Assembly: GCA_900551775.1 (NCBI GenBank)
Contig: URXI01000222.1
Span: 1-7,257, forward strand
Reading direction: 5' to 3'
DNA length: 7,257 bases
DNA from: an uncultured Eubacterium sp.
GTDB taxonomy: Bacteria > Bacillota > Clostridia > Peptostreptococcales > Anaerovoracaceae
Shown: positions 1 through 5,854 of the stretch, in pieces
Layout of the letters: each line of letters starts with the position of its first letter
Position numbering within the stretch: the first letter of the stretch is position 1
The notes under the pieces: generated by a model
What the model was told of the DNA's origin: nothing
The model's input: the letters and a program-made list of their open reading frames with translations, nothing else
Database searches by the model: none
Position numbers and translations under genes: made by a program

Positions 1-1002
1 AATCAGATTGAAATCGTACCAGCCAATAAAGGTGACAAAATGGACGGTTTCTTTCGCTTTGAATATATATCGCCTAAAGACGATTCTATGAGAGGATTTT
101 TGTTGATGGAATCTGCCTTAGGCTTTATGTTTTTCTCTATTTTAGGCATCCTCTTCTATCTGAAATATAAACTCATCGCTCCGTTCTATCGAATGATCGA
201 ACTGCCGGAAGAACTTGCAAAAGGGCACTTGAAAACAGAAATTAAGGAAGAAAAGAGCCGATTTTTTGGTCGCTTTGTCTGGGGCATCAGTCAGCTGCAG
301 GATACTCTGGATGTCTCACGAAAGAGGGAACTGGATTTGATGAAGCAGAAAAAGCAGTTGCTGCTGTCATTATCTCATGATATCAAAACGCCGTTAAGCA
401 CAATCAGCCTATATGCCAAAGCCCTGGAAAAGGATGTGTACCGCACAGAAGGAGAGAAAACCCATGCGGCTCATCAAATTGGGGAAAAGACGTTAGAAAT
501 TGAAAAGTACGTGGAAGAAATCATGAAGGCATCTAAAGACGATGTTTTGGATATTCAAGTGAATATGGGCGAGTTTTATCTCGCCGATTTGGTAAAAAAG
601 ATTTCTGCCACTTACCTGGAAAAATGCGCCCGGCGGATGGTTGACTTTGAAATTGGGCCTTATGGGAATTTGCTTCTTCATGGTGATATGGACAGGCTGT
701 GGGAGGTCCTTGAAAATCTCTTTGAAAATGCCTTCAAATACGGAGATGGCAGGCGCATTACCGTGGAATTTTATGAAGAGGATTACTGTCAGCTGATTCG
801 CGTATTTAACACAGGGACGCCGGTTAGTGATAACGATTTTAATCATATCTTTGAGAGCTTCTTTCGCGGTGTGAATAGCGGCGGCAAACAGGGAAATGGT
901 CTGGGTCTGTACATCTGCAGGGAAATCATGCACAAAATGGATGGAGAAATTTTTGCCCAAAAAGAAGAGGACGGGATGGCTTTTGTTTTGGTTCTGAGAT
1001 AA
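1..1002 (+). CDS. Sensor histidine kinase, 5' end cut by window edge
   Basis: This is the C-terminal part of a membrane-bound two-component sensor kinase. The frame is open from base 1, so the ATG at 40 is internal and the true start lies outside. Visible in order: the end of an extracytoplasmic stretch; a membrane segment at about 95-180 (hydrophobic, ending in LKYKL); a HAMP-like linker with charged helices; the dimerisation and phosphoacceptor helix with H-box SLSHDIKTPL (His codon 376-378); and a HATPase_c domain with N-box LFENAFKYG, a G1-like FNTGTPV in which the usual Asp is Asn (808-810), an F-box-like FESFFRG, and a G2 box GNGLGLYICRE. It should autophosphorylate and pass phosphate to a response regulator, which is not in the window and is probably encoded just upstream. 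The stimulus cannot be told. Kinase identity is secure. Confidence 0.93.
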   Translation, partial: NQIEIVPANKGDKMDGFFRFEYISPKDDSMRGFLLMESALGFMFFSILGILFYLKYKLIAPFYRMIELPEELAKGHLKTEIKEEKSRFFGRFVWGISQLQDTLDVSRKRELDLMKQKKQLLLSLSHDIKTPLSTISLYAKALEKDVYRTEGEKTHAAHQIGEKTLEIEKYVEEIMKASKDDVLDIQVNMGEFYLADLVKKISATYLEKCARRMVDFEIGPYGNLLLHGDMDRLWEVLENLFENAFKYGDGRRITVEFYEEDYCQLIRVFNTGTPVSDNDFNHIFESFFRGVNSGGKQGNGLGLYICREIMHKMDGEIFAQKEEDGMAFVLVLR

Positions 1003-1097
1003 ATATTTTCGAATTCTTGTCAGATTTGATCTTTCTTTTGCGAATTAATGGGTGATCGATCAAATACAGCGGTCCGCAGAAAGGACGGTAATACGTC
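1003..1097 (+). promoter_or_regulatory. Short gap upstream of the sigma remnant, with inverted repeats
   Basis: Ninety-five bases separate the kinase from the next gene. They contain a 10-bp palindrome TGATCGATCA (1053-1062) and an 8-bp inverted repeat ATTTGATC/GATCAAAT (1024-1031 and 1058-1065). No convincing terminator with a T-run was found for the kinase, and no clear -35/-10 pair for the following genes. A promoter here is plausible because the downstream pair is functionally unrelated to the kinase, but none can be assigned. A Shine-Dalgarno-like AAAGGA lies at 1080-1085, 12 bases before the TTG start at 1098. Confidence 0.25.
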
Positions 1098-1340
1098 TTG
1101 AAAATAACGAATGAAAATTTCTTATCAGAACTGGAACGGAAGAATCCACAGGCGATTGAATACATCGTCAGTCAATATGGTTCTCTGGAATTATTTGTCC
1201 GAAGGTATGTGAAAGAGCAGCCGATGACGCAGATTACTGCCGAGACGGGGATGGAGCGAGATCTGGTGTATTCCAGACTTTCCCGGGGAAAGAAGAAGAT
1301 TCGCAGCTTGTTTAGAGAACGCGGGGGTGAATATAGATGA
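1098..1340 (+). pseudogene. Internally deleted ECF-type sigma factor, 80 residues, frame intact
   Basis: Residues 1-28 match the N-terminal start of an ECF-like sigma factor of the clostridial type found beside DUF4179 genes (KITNENFLSELERKNPQA, IEYIVSQYG). Residues 30-75 match its region 4 helix-turn-helix (ELFVRRYVKEQPMTQI, then TGMERDLVYSRLSRGKKK). Such proteins are normally about 160-190 residues; most of region 2 (core binding, -10 recognition) and the linker are absent, with the two ends joined near 1178-1190. No stop or frameshift is present. The start must be TTG at 1098: a TAA lies just upstream in frame (1089-1091) and the next in-frame ATG is deep inside region 4. The stop overlaps the downstream start (ATGA). 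It could be a decaying gene from an in-frame deletion, or a stable mini-protein with only the DNA-binding end. It should not work as a normal sigma factor. The deletion is inferred from family knowledge, not from an alignment. Confidence 0.75.
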
Positions 1341-2353
1341 GTAATGCATATAAAGATATCAATTTTGACGCTTTTTCCGAGGTGCCAGAGGTAAAGATGA
1401 CAAAGTCAGAACAGCGCCGTGCCTTGGAGGCGTTTTATCATGAGGCGGGTTGTTACGATAATTATAAGAGGAAAAAAGCACAAAGACGTTCGATTGCGGC
1501 AGTTTGCGCCTGTCTCATCGTGTGCTTTGCAATATCGCCGATAGGCAATGCAGCATGGGCGGCCATGAAACAGGCTTTTATGGGGATTGGTGAATATCTG
1601 GGGATGACGAAGCAGGATGACTATGCCACTGTAGTTGATCAAACGCAGACGAAAAACGGCATTACCGTGACGCTGAACGATGCGATTGCCAGTAACAATC
1701 TTATGAGGGTGTCGGTGACAGTGGTGAAAGAGAATGGAGAAGTGTTAGGGGATAGTAAAGTAAACATTGGGGAGTATGCAATCAATGGTCTAAGCTGGCG
1801 AAATGGATTGAAGACCACTGGAAGCGGCTCGCTGGGATCGAAATGGACGAAGGTCAAAGGTATTCATTTCCTGGAGGCCAGCTACTATGACTTTGAGATG
1901 CCTCTGAATCCTACGATAGATATGAGCATAGAAGCAGGGGATGAACGTTTCAACTTTTCCTTTACACTGGAGAATGAAGCATTCAAAAAAGCAACACGGA
2001 CAACCAGCATAAATAAAACTGTTCTGGTGCAGGGCAAGCGACTGATTTTAAAGGATTTAGTCGTCTCTCCAATTGATCAGATTATCACAACCGAGAATCC
2101 TGACCGGTTTGATCCGTGGGAAGGCCACGAAATCAATATATATGGTACAGATAATTTGGGAAATAAAATTTCATTTGGGCTCAATCCATTTGATATGAGT
2201 TTTAGCGGTACGAATAGCGATGAAAAAACTTATGAGCCTGATCCTGATGTAACAGGATACCGGCTAAGAGTGTATGACTTTGACAAAGCGGACATAAAGG
2301 ATCTTTGGAATCCAAAGAATGCGATCAGTGAGGAGTTTACAGTCCGTCTTTAA
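1337..2353 (+). CDS. DUF4179 membrane protein, probable anti-sigma factor
   Basis: This 338-residue single-pass membrane protein has a cytoplasmic N-terminus (1-51, charged, with KSEQRRALEAFYHEAG and KRKKAQRR before the membrane), one transmembrane helix at about 53-75 (IAAVCACLIVCFAISPIG), a DUF4179-like extracytoplasmic domain (about 76-165), and a C-terminal beta-rich domain resembling DUF5643 (about 205-338). Proteins with this layout are encoded after ECF sigma genes in Clostridia and Bacilli and are taken to hold the sigma factor at the membrane until an envelope signal arrives. The ATG overlaps the sigma stop by 4 bases (ATGA, 1337-1340), with GGGGGTGA at 1323-1330 as ribosome site, so the pair is translationally coupled. 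The gene looks complete although its sigma partner is not, so it may have lost its target. Domain names are from recognition of the family; binding is inferred. Confidence 0.85.
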   Translation: MSNAYKDINFDAFSEVPEVKMTKSEQRRALEAFYHEAGCYDNYKRKKAQRRSIAAVCACLIVCFAISPIGNAAWAAMKQAFMGIGEYLGMTKQDDYATVVDQTQTKNGITVTLNDAIASNNLMRVSVTVVKENGEVLGDSKVNIGEYAINGLSWRNGLKTTGSGSLGSKWTKVKGIHFLEASYYDFEMPLNPTIDMSIEAGDERFNFSFTLENEAFKKATRTTSINKTVLVQGKRLILKDLVVSPIDQIITTENPDRFDPWEGHEINIYGTDNLGNKISFGLNPFDMSFSGTNSDEKTYEPDPDVTGYRLRVYDFDKADIKDLWNPKNAISEEFTVRL

Positions 2354-2398
2354 AAAAAACATGACAACGTATATACGGTATATCAAAATATTAAATTA

Positions 2399-2546
2399 AA
2401 CAAAGTTCAGTTTGAAAAAGAAACAACGCCACGATTCTCACCGGATAGTGGCGTTGGTCGTTACGTGTGTCGATGTAATAACGTGGTTGTTCTGGCTTAC
2501 AGTGGGAATTGATACACAATTCAGTTTGAACTTTGTTCAAACTGAA
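2399..2546. repeat. Inverted and direct repeat cluster in the convergent gap
   Basis: The word TTCAGTTTGAA occurs at 2406-2416 and 2520-2530, and inverted at 2536-2546. The last two copies form a perfect 12-bp hairpin (arms 2520-2531 and 2535-2546, loop TTT). The 18-base ends 2399-2416 and 2520-2537 are inverted copies with 15 of 18 matches, bounding about 139 bases that hold another hairpin (2424-2456) and a smaller CGTTA/TAACG stem (2459-2463, 2479-2483). This resembles a small palindromic or MITE-like element, or a pair of binding sites, but no flanking target duplication was identified. No protein is encoded here. Confidence 0.5.
2412..2456 (-). terminator. Probable intrinsic terminator of the sigma-54 activator gene
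   Basis: Read on the minus strand, a 9-bp perfect stem CAACGCCAC/GTGGCGTTG (arms 2456-2448 and 2432-2424, 15-base loop) is followed at once by TTTCTTTTTC. That is the form of a rho-independent terminator, about 105 bases beyond the stop of the minus-strand regulator. The loop is long, which lowers confidence. On the + strand the same stem lacks a T-run, so it should not stop the DUF4179 transcript efficiently. Confidence 0.55.
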
Positions 2547-2562
2547 AAAATAATAGATACAA

Positions 2563-3942
2563 CTAAGTGTTATTGATGATTTCTTCGATATCAATTTCAT
2601 ATTTCTCCAGTTTGTAACGGAGGTTTTGCCGGGTGATGGACAAAGCCCTGGCGGCGGCTGACAGCGTGCGGTGTTGTTCGAGGGCGCGGACAATAATGTC
2701 TTTTTCAAAGGCTTTGACCCGTTGATCCAGCGACCTGGAGTCATCATCTATCGGTGTATTTTTGTAATAATTGATGGAGGCGAGGAGGTAGGCGGGGATG
2801 TTTTCCCTCGTCAGGAAGCCGTCATCTACGATATTGAAGCATCCTTCGATAATGTTTTTCAGCTCCCTGACATTTCCCGCCCAAGAATAGTTCCTCAGCA
2901 CTTCCAGGGCATCCTCCGTAATTCCCAAAATATTTCGATGCATCGTCTTATTAAAATAATTGATAAAATAATCTGCCAAAATAGGGATATCGCCCTTGCG
3001 CTCGCGCAGGGGCGGGATGGTAATCTGCACGGGGGAAAGACGATAATAGAGATCTGTCCTGATCTTCCCTTGATTGAGAACGACTTCCGGTTTCTCATTG
3101 ACGGCAGAGATAATGCGTACATCAAAAGCAATATCCCCCACGCCGCCGACCCGCCTGACCTTTTTTTCTTCCAGAACCCGCAGAATTTTGCTCTGCATGT
3201 TGATATCCATAGAATTGATTTCGTCGAGGAACAAAGTGCCGCCGTCTGCCAGTTCAAAGAGCCCTTTGCGATTCTCCGCACCCGTGTAGCTGCCTTTGAC
3301 GGTTCCAAAGAAAATACTTTCCAAAAGCGTACTGGGGATGGCAGAACAATTTTGCACGATGAACGGTCCATCCTTTCGCCTGCTGGCGCTGTGGATGGAC
3401 TGCGCAAAAAGTTCTTTACCCGTGCCCGTTTCCCCGTAAATCAAAACAGAAGAACTGGTGGAAGCGATTTTGAGAAGATTGTCTTTTAGCTGGATCATGT
3501 GGTCGTCTTTGGTAATGATGTCGCTGGCAGTGAACAGATTGTCGGGGTTGGCAGGCTTGTTCATTACGATGGAGAGACGGTCGTGCTCTTTGGTGATATA
3601 AACAGATACATCGATGGCGCCGATCAATTGGCCGTCTGCATCGGTCAGAGGCATGGTCGTGTTGATCGCTTTGATCCTCACGCCCACACAGTTATCGTAC
3701 TCTTGAAAATAATTGAGAATCGGCTCGCCCGTGCGCAGTACGGTGAGCAAAGTGCTGCTCTGCTCGTCGAGACTTGGGAAAACGTCCAGCACATGTTTGT
3801 TGACCGCTTCTGCGGCGGACAGCGGATTGATGTTGGGGCGGTAATTAAAATAATATCTGATGATTCCTTCTTTATCGACGGCAGCCAGACCGTCGATATT
3901 TTTATAGAGCTTCATGGCCTTTTCTATATATTTTGATAACAC
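2563..3942 (-). CDS. RocR-like sigma-54-dependent transcriptional activator (PAS, AAA+, Fis HTH)
   Basis: This 459-residue enhancer-binding protein would use ATP to open promoter complexes of sigma-54 polymerase. Domains: N-terminal PAS-like sensor (about 8-120, ending GQLIGAIDVSVYI); AAA+ core (about 135-370) with Walker A GETGTGKE (170-177), sigma-54 contact loop GSYTGA (217-222, a variant of GAFTGA), Walker B GGTLFLDE (234-241), arginine-finger region RTDLYYRL (295-302) and GNVRELKN (356-363); and a Fis-type helix-turn-helix (about 415-448, LSAAARALSITRQNLRYKL). No receiver domain is present, so it probably senses a small molecule rather than phosphate. The start is GTG at 3942: AAAGGAG sits 7 bases upstream (3956-3950). 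It is divergent from an operon with a -24/-12 promoter, so it is very likely the operon's activator. RocR of Bacillus, which controls arginine catabolism, has the same layout, but this is similarity and not proof of the ligand. Confidence 0.93.
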   Translation of the reverse strand: MLSKYIEKAMKLYKNIDGLAAVDKEGIIRYYFNYRPNINPLSAAEAVNKHVLDVFPSLDEQSSTLLTVLRTGEPILNYFQEYDNCVGVRIKAINTTMPLTDADGQLIGAIDVSVYITKEHDRLSIVMNKPANPDNLFTASDIITKDDHMIQLKDNLLKIASTSSSVLIYGETGTGKELFAQSIHSASRRKDGPFIVQNCSAIPSTLLESIFFGTVKGSYTGAENRKGLFELADGGTLFLDEINSMDINMQSKILRVLEEKKVRRVGGVGDIAFDVRIISAVNEKPEVVLNQGKIRTDLYYRLSPVQITIPPLRERKGDIPILADYFINYFNKTMHRNILGITEDALEVLRNYSWAGNVRELKNIIEGCFNIVDDGFLTRENIPAYLLASINYYKNTPIDDDSRSLDQRVKAFEKDIIVRALEQHRTLSAAARALSITRQNLRYKLEKYEIDIEEIINNT

Positions 3943-3963
3943 GGAGCGTCTCCTTTCTCTACT

Positions 3964-3978
3964 AACTATAGTATAGTT
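3964..3978. promoter_or_regulatory. 15-bp perfect palindrome, candidate activator or operator site
   Basis: AACTATAGTATAGTT is a perfect palindrome around a central G in the divergent gap. Its centre is about 130 bases upstream of the transcription start predicted from the sigma-54 promoter, a normal distance for an enhancer of a Fis-type activator dimer. It also overlaps the likely -10 of the activator gene. Being AT-rich, it could be chance or part of that promoter. Confidence 0.35.
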
Positions 3979-3996
3979 GTGCAGACTTTTTTACAA
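3968..3996 (-). promoter_or_regulatory. Candidate housekeeping promoter of the activator gene
   Basis: On the minus strand, TTGTAA (3996-3991) is followed after 17 bases by TACTAT (3973-3968), or after 15 bases by TATACT (3975-3970). Both are only moderate matches to -35/-10 consensus. Placement is sensible: transcription would begin about 18 bases before the GTG at 3942. The -10 overlaps the palindrome at 3964-3978, which would allow autoregulation. Confidence 0.3.
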
Positions 3997-4000
3997 GAAG

Positions 4001-4014
4001 AAAATAATTATTTT
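4001..4014. promoter_or_regulatory. 14-bp AT palindrome flanked by TTTTACAA direct repeats
   Basis: AAAATAATTATTTT is self-complementary. The octamer TTTTACAA occurs at 3989-3996 and again at 4011-4018, 22 bases apart (about two helical turns). The array lies roughly 85-115 bases upstream of the predicted sigma-54 start. It could be an activator site or simply a flexible AT tract that helps DNA looping. All-AT palindromes are common by chance. Confidence 0.25.
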
Positions 4015-4076
4015 ACAAAATGTACCTTTAGCCGGGCTCGACAGGTGAAAAACCTTGAGATTACCCAAAAAAATTT

Positions 4077-4092
4077 TGGCACAGATTTTGCT
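4077..4092 (+). promoter_or_regulatory. Sigma-54 (-24/-12) promoter of the hydrolase operon
   Basis: TGGCACAGATTTTGCT fits the consensus TGGCACG-N4-TTGCW at every position but one (A for G at 4083). The invariant GG (4078-4079) and GC (4090-4091) are 12 bases apart, as required. Transcription should start near 4102, giving a leader of about 35 bases to the ATG at 4137. A divergent sigma-54 activator gene beside it makes the assignment strong. No competing sigma-A promoter was evident before the operon. Confidence 0.88.
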
Positions 4093-4120
4093 CATATATA
4101 CGTAAAGTCACTAGAATGAG

Positions 4121-4127
4121 AAAGGAG
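4121..4127 (+). promoter_or_regulatory. Ribosome binding site that sets the hydrolase start
   Basis: AAAGGAG lies 9 bases before the ATG at 4137. An in-frame ATG at 4116 is upstream of this site and has no ribosome site of its own, so translation should begin at 4137. Confidence 0.85.
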
Positions 4128-4136
4128 ACGAAAAAT

Positions 4137-5087
4137 ATGCACGATACGTTAGAGAAGAAGGCCTTTGATCCTTTAGGTGGAGATAAATGGTTCCCAAAGG
4201 AAACCTGGTTCGAGGAAGATATGCCTGAATATTGGGGAGACTGGGGCTGCCATTCAGAGGTCGATGAGTTGAAAGCGGTTCTGATGCGAAGGCCGGGAGC
4301 AGAAGTCGATGATTTTGACTTTCGGGAGGTGAGATTCCGCACAGAGATCAACCCTGAGCGGTTCAGAGCCCAGCACGATAAACTGGCGGATTTTTATCGG
4401 AGCAAAGGTATCGCCGTCCATTATGTGGAAGAGCAAAGAAAGGATCGGCCCAATGCCCTGTTTTGCAGGGATCTGCTTCTGATGACGCCGGAAGGTGCGA
4501 TTATCTGCCGGCCGGCCATGGCTGCTAGAAGAGGGGAAGAGACGGCAGCTGCGAGAACCGTTGCCAACTTGAACATTCCCATCATCAAGACCATCAATGC
4601 GGACGGCTACTTTGAAGGCGCCAACGTCATGTGGGTCGATCGGGAAACTGTGATTTTGGCCATCGGTGCGAGAACCAACAGGGCGGGAGCTGAGCAAGTC
4701 GCCGCAGAACTGAAACGGATCGGCGTCAAAGACATCATCTACATGCAGACGCCTTGCGGACAGGCGCATATTGACGGCGTATTTAACATCGCCAGCCACG
4801 ACCTGGTCTACATGTATCCGTCCCAAGTTCCATACAGCGTGGTCGATGCCATGAAGAAAAAAGGGTACAGAATTCTGGAATGCCCGGATACCAGAGAGTG
4901 CAAAGAAGGCTTTGGTGTCAACTTTGTCGCGATCAGACCGGGGGAAATCGTTATGCCGGCGGGTAACGACAGATCCAGGGAAATTCTGGAGACTAACGGC
5001 GTCAAAGTTCATGTGGTAGAATACGACGAAGTCGTCAAAGCGTGGGGCGGCATGCACTGCTGCACTGCTTTCCTGAAAAGAGGCTAG
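4137..5087 (+). CDS. Arginine deiminase/DDAH/amidinotransferase-superfamily hydrolase
   Basis: This 316-residue cytoplasmic enzyme belongs to the guanidino-group modifying superfamily (COG1834-like), which attacks a guanidino or ureido carbon with a catalytic Cys. Visible motifs: RRPGAE near the N-terminus (51-56); FCRD with Asp112; YFEGANV with Glu160, where arginine deiminases and DDAH have EGGD or DGGD; RTNRAG (179-184), as in the DDAH motif RTNxxG; AHIDG with His211 and Asp213; and C-terminal GGMHCCT with nucleophile probably Cys308 (first of two Cys). All expected catalytic residues are present, so it should be active. At 316 residues it is shorter than classical arginine deiminase (about 410) and longer than DDAH (about 255-285). 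Arginine, methylarginine, citrulline or another guanidino acid are all possible. It is first in an operon behind a sigma-54 promoter, and a transporter gene starts 2 bases after its TAG stop. Confidence 0.85.
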   Translation: MHDTLEKKAFDPLGGDKWFPKETWFEEDMPEYWGDWGCHSEVDELKAVLMRRPGAEVDDFDFREVRFRTEINPERFRAQHDKLADFYRSKGIAVHYVEEQRKDRPNALFCRDLLLMTPEGAIICRPAMAARRGEETAAARTVANLNIPIIKTINADGYFEGANVMWVDRETVILAIGARTNRAGAEQVAAELKRIGVKDIIYMQTPCGQAHIDGVFNIASHDLVYMYPSQVPYSVVDAMKKKGYRILECPDTRECKEGFGVNFVAIRPGEIVMPAGNDRSREILETNGVKVHVVEYDEVVKAWGGMHCCTAFLKRG

Positions 5088-5089
5088 TG

Positions 5090-5830
5090 ATGAACAGCAT
5101 GCCGGCATTACTGCCGTCAATCTTCTTGCTGGTCGTCTTTTTCTGCGGCTATTTTATACAGCAGATTACAGGATTTGGCGCGGCCATCTTCTGCCTTCCC
5201 TTTGCACTGCTCGTACTGCCGAGAGAAGTCTTCATGCCAGCGGCATAGCTTTTTACGGGTGGTCAGGCTATTTTGATTTTGATTCGTCAGAGAAAGAAGG
5301 TAAACATCCGACAGCTGATCATCGTGCTGACTTTGGCGGTTTTCCCGGGCTCGACGGCAGCAGACTATCTGCTTGCTCACGTTTCTGAAGAACTGACCAA
5401 AATCTGCCTGGGAGTATTCATTATTTTGAACTCCGCTTATGAGCTGCACGGTATATACAGCGGAAAGAAGAAGACGGGACTGAGATTCTGGCACTATGCT
5501 TATCCGATTGGAAGCGGAGCCCTGCAATCGGCCTATGGTATCGGCGGCCCCTTGCTGATTGCATACCTGAATAAGACCATCGAGGATAAGGATGCGCTGC
5601 GCAGCACGGTCTGCGGCTACTGGGCAGTGCTGAATACCTTTCTTCTGGGCAAGTATATTGCTTCTGGTCAGATGACAAGTGTATCGGCAGGCGTCTGCCT
5701 GATGCTGCTGCCAGCAGTCATCGCGGGCGCAATCGCGGGCGGTTTCGTATTAAAAAAAATTAACCAGAGAACTTTTTCGGTAGCGGTTCACTGCGTGCTG
5801 ATGGGTTCCGCAATCTTTATGATTATTTAA
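5090..5830 (+). pseudogene. TauE/SafE-family membrane exporter interrupted by an in-frame TAG
   Basis: The reading frame from ATG 5090 spans 247 codons, the normal length for a TauE/SafE permease, with one TAG at codon 53 (5246-5248). Both sides continue in the same frame: before it, hydrophobic helices with QQITGFGAAIFCLPFALLVL; after it LFTGGQAILILI, further membrane segments, and the family-type glycine motif YGIGGPLLIAYL. Family members export sulfite, sulfoacetate or other organic anions. The start sits 2 bases after the hydrolase stop, with AAGAGG at 5078-5083. A restart is weak: the nearest start is TTG at 5273 without a good ribosome site, and the product would lack the first helices. 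The likeliest reading is a recent nonsense mutation or a base-call error. TAG readthrough is less likely because two other genes here end in TAG. Confidence 0.8.
5246..5248 (+). other. Internal amber codon in the TauE-like gene
   Basis: TAG lies between GCG GCA and CTT TTT ACG in an otherwise open frame. One base change (for example to CAG, TTG, TCG, AAG or TGG) would restore the full protein. No shift of frame occurs on either side. Confidence 0.9.
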
Positions 5831-5841
5831 ATTAAGGAAAG

Positions 5842-5848
5842 AAAGGAG
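5842..5848 (+). promoter_or_regulatory. Strong ribosome binding site of the NhaC-like gene
   Basis: AAAGGAG lies 6 bases before the ATG at 5855, inside the 24-base gap after the TauE-like frame. It gives the antiporter its own strong initiation, so its translation need not suffer from the upstream stop, although transcript polarity remains possible. Confidence 0.75.
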
Positions 5849-5854
5849 CAAAAA

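Noticed and set aside
2520..2550. 12-bp hairpin as terminator for the plus-strand DUF4179 gene
   Set aside because: On the plus strand the stem is followed by A residues rather than T, so it lacks the tail of an intrinsic terminator.
2671..3489. Open frame of 272 codons on the plus strand
   Set aside because: It lies opposite the AAA+ core of the activator, whose motifs are unmistakable, and its translation resembles no family.
4116..4136. Earlier in-frame ATG at 4116 as start of the hydrolase
   Set aside because: It lies upstream of the AAAGGAG site (4121-4127) and would encode that site as protein (RKETKN); the ATG at 4137 has ideal spacing.
4254..5120. Long open frame of 288 codons on the minus strand
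   Set aside because: It is antisense to the well-supported hydrolase, has no recognisable domain and no ribosome site; it reflects codon bias of the sense gene.
5246..5248. Pyrrolysine or programmed readthrough at the TauE-like TAG
   Set aside because: Two other genes in the window (activator and hydrolase) end in TAG, no downstream recoding stem was noticed, and TauE permeases have no known need for pyrrolysine; kept only as a remote option.
4032..5355. Shared word CCGGGCTCGAC at 4032-4042 and 5345-5355
   Set aside because: One copy is in the promoter gap and the other inside coding sequence, with no similarity beyond 11 bases; most likely chance.
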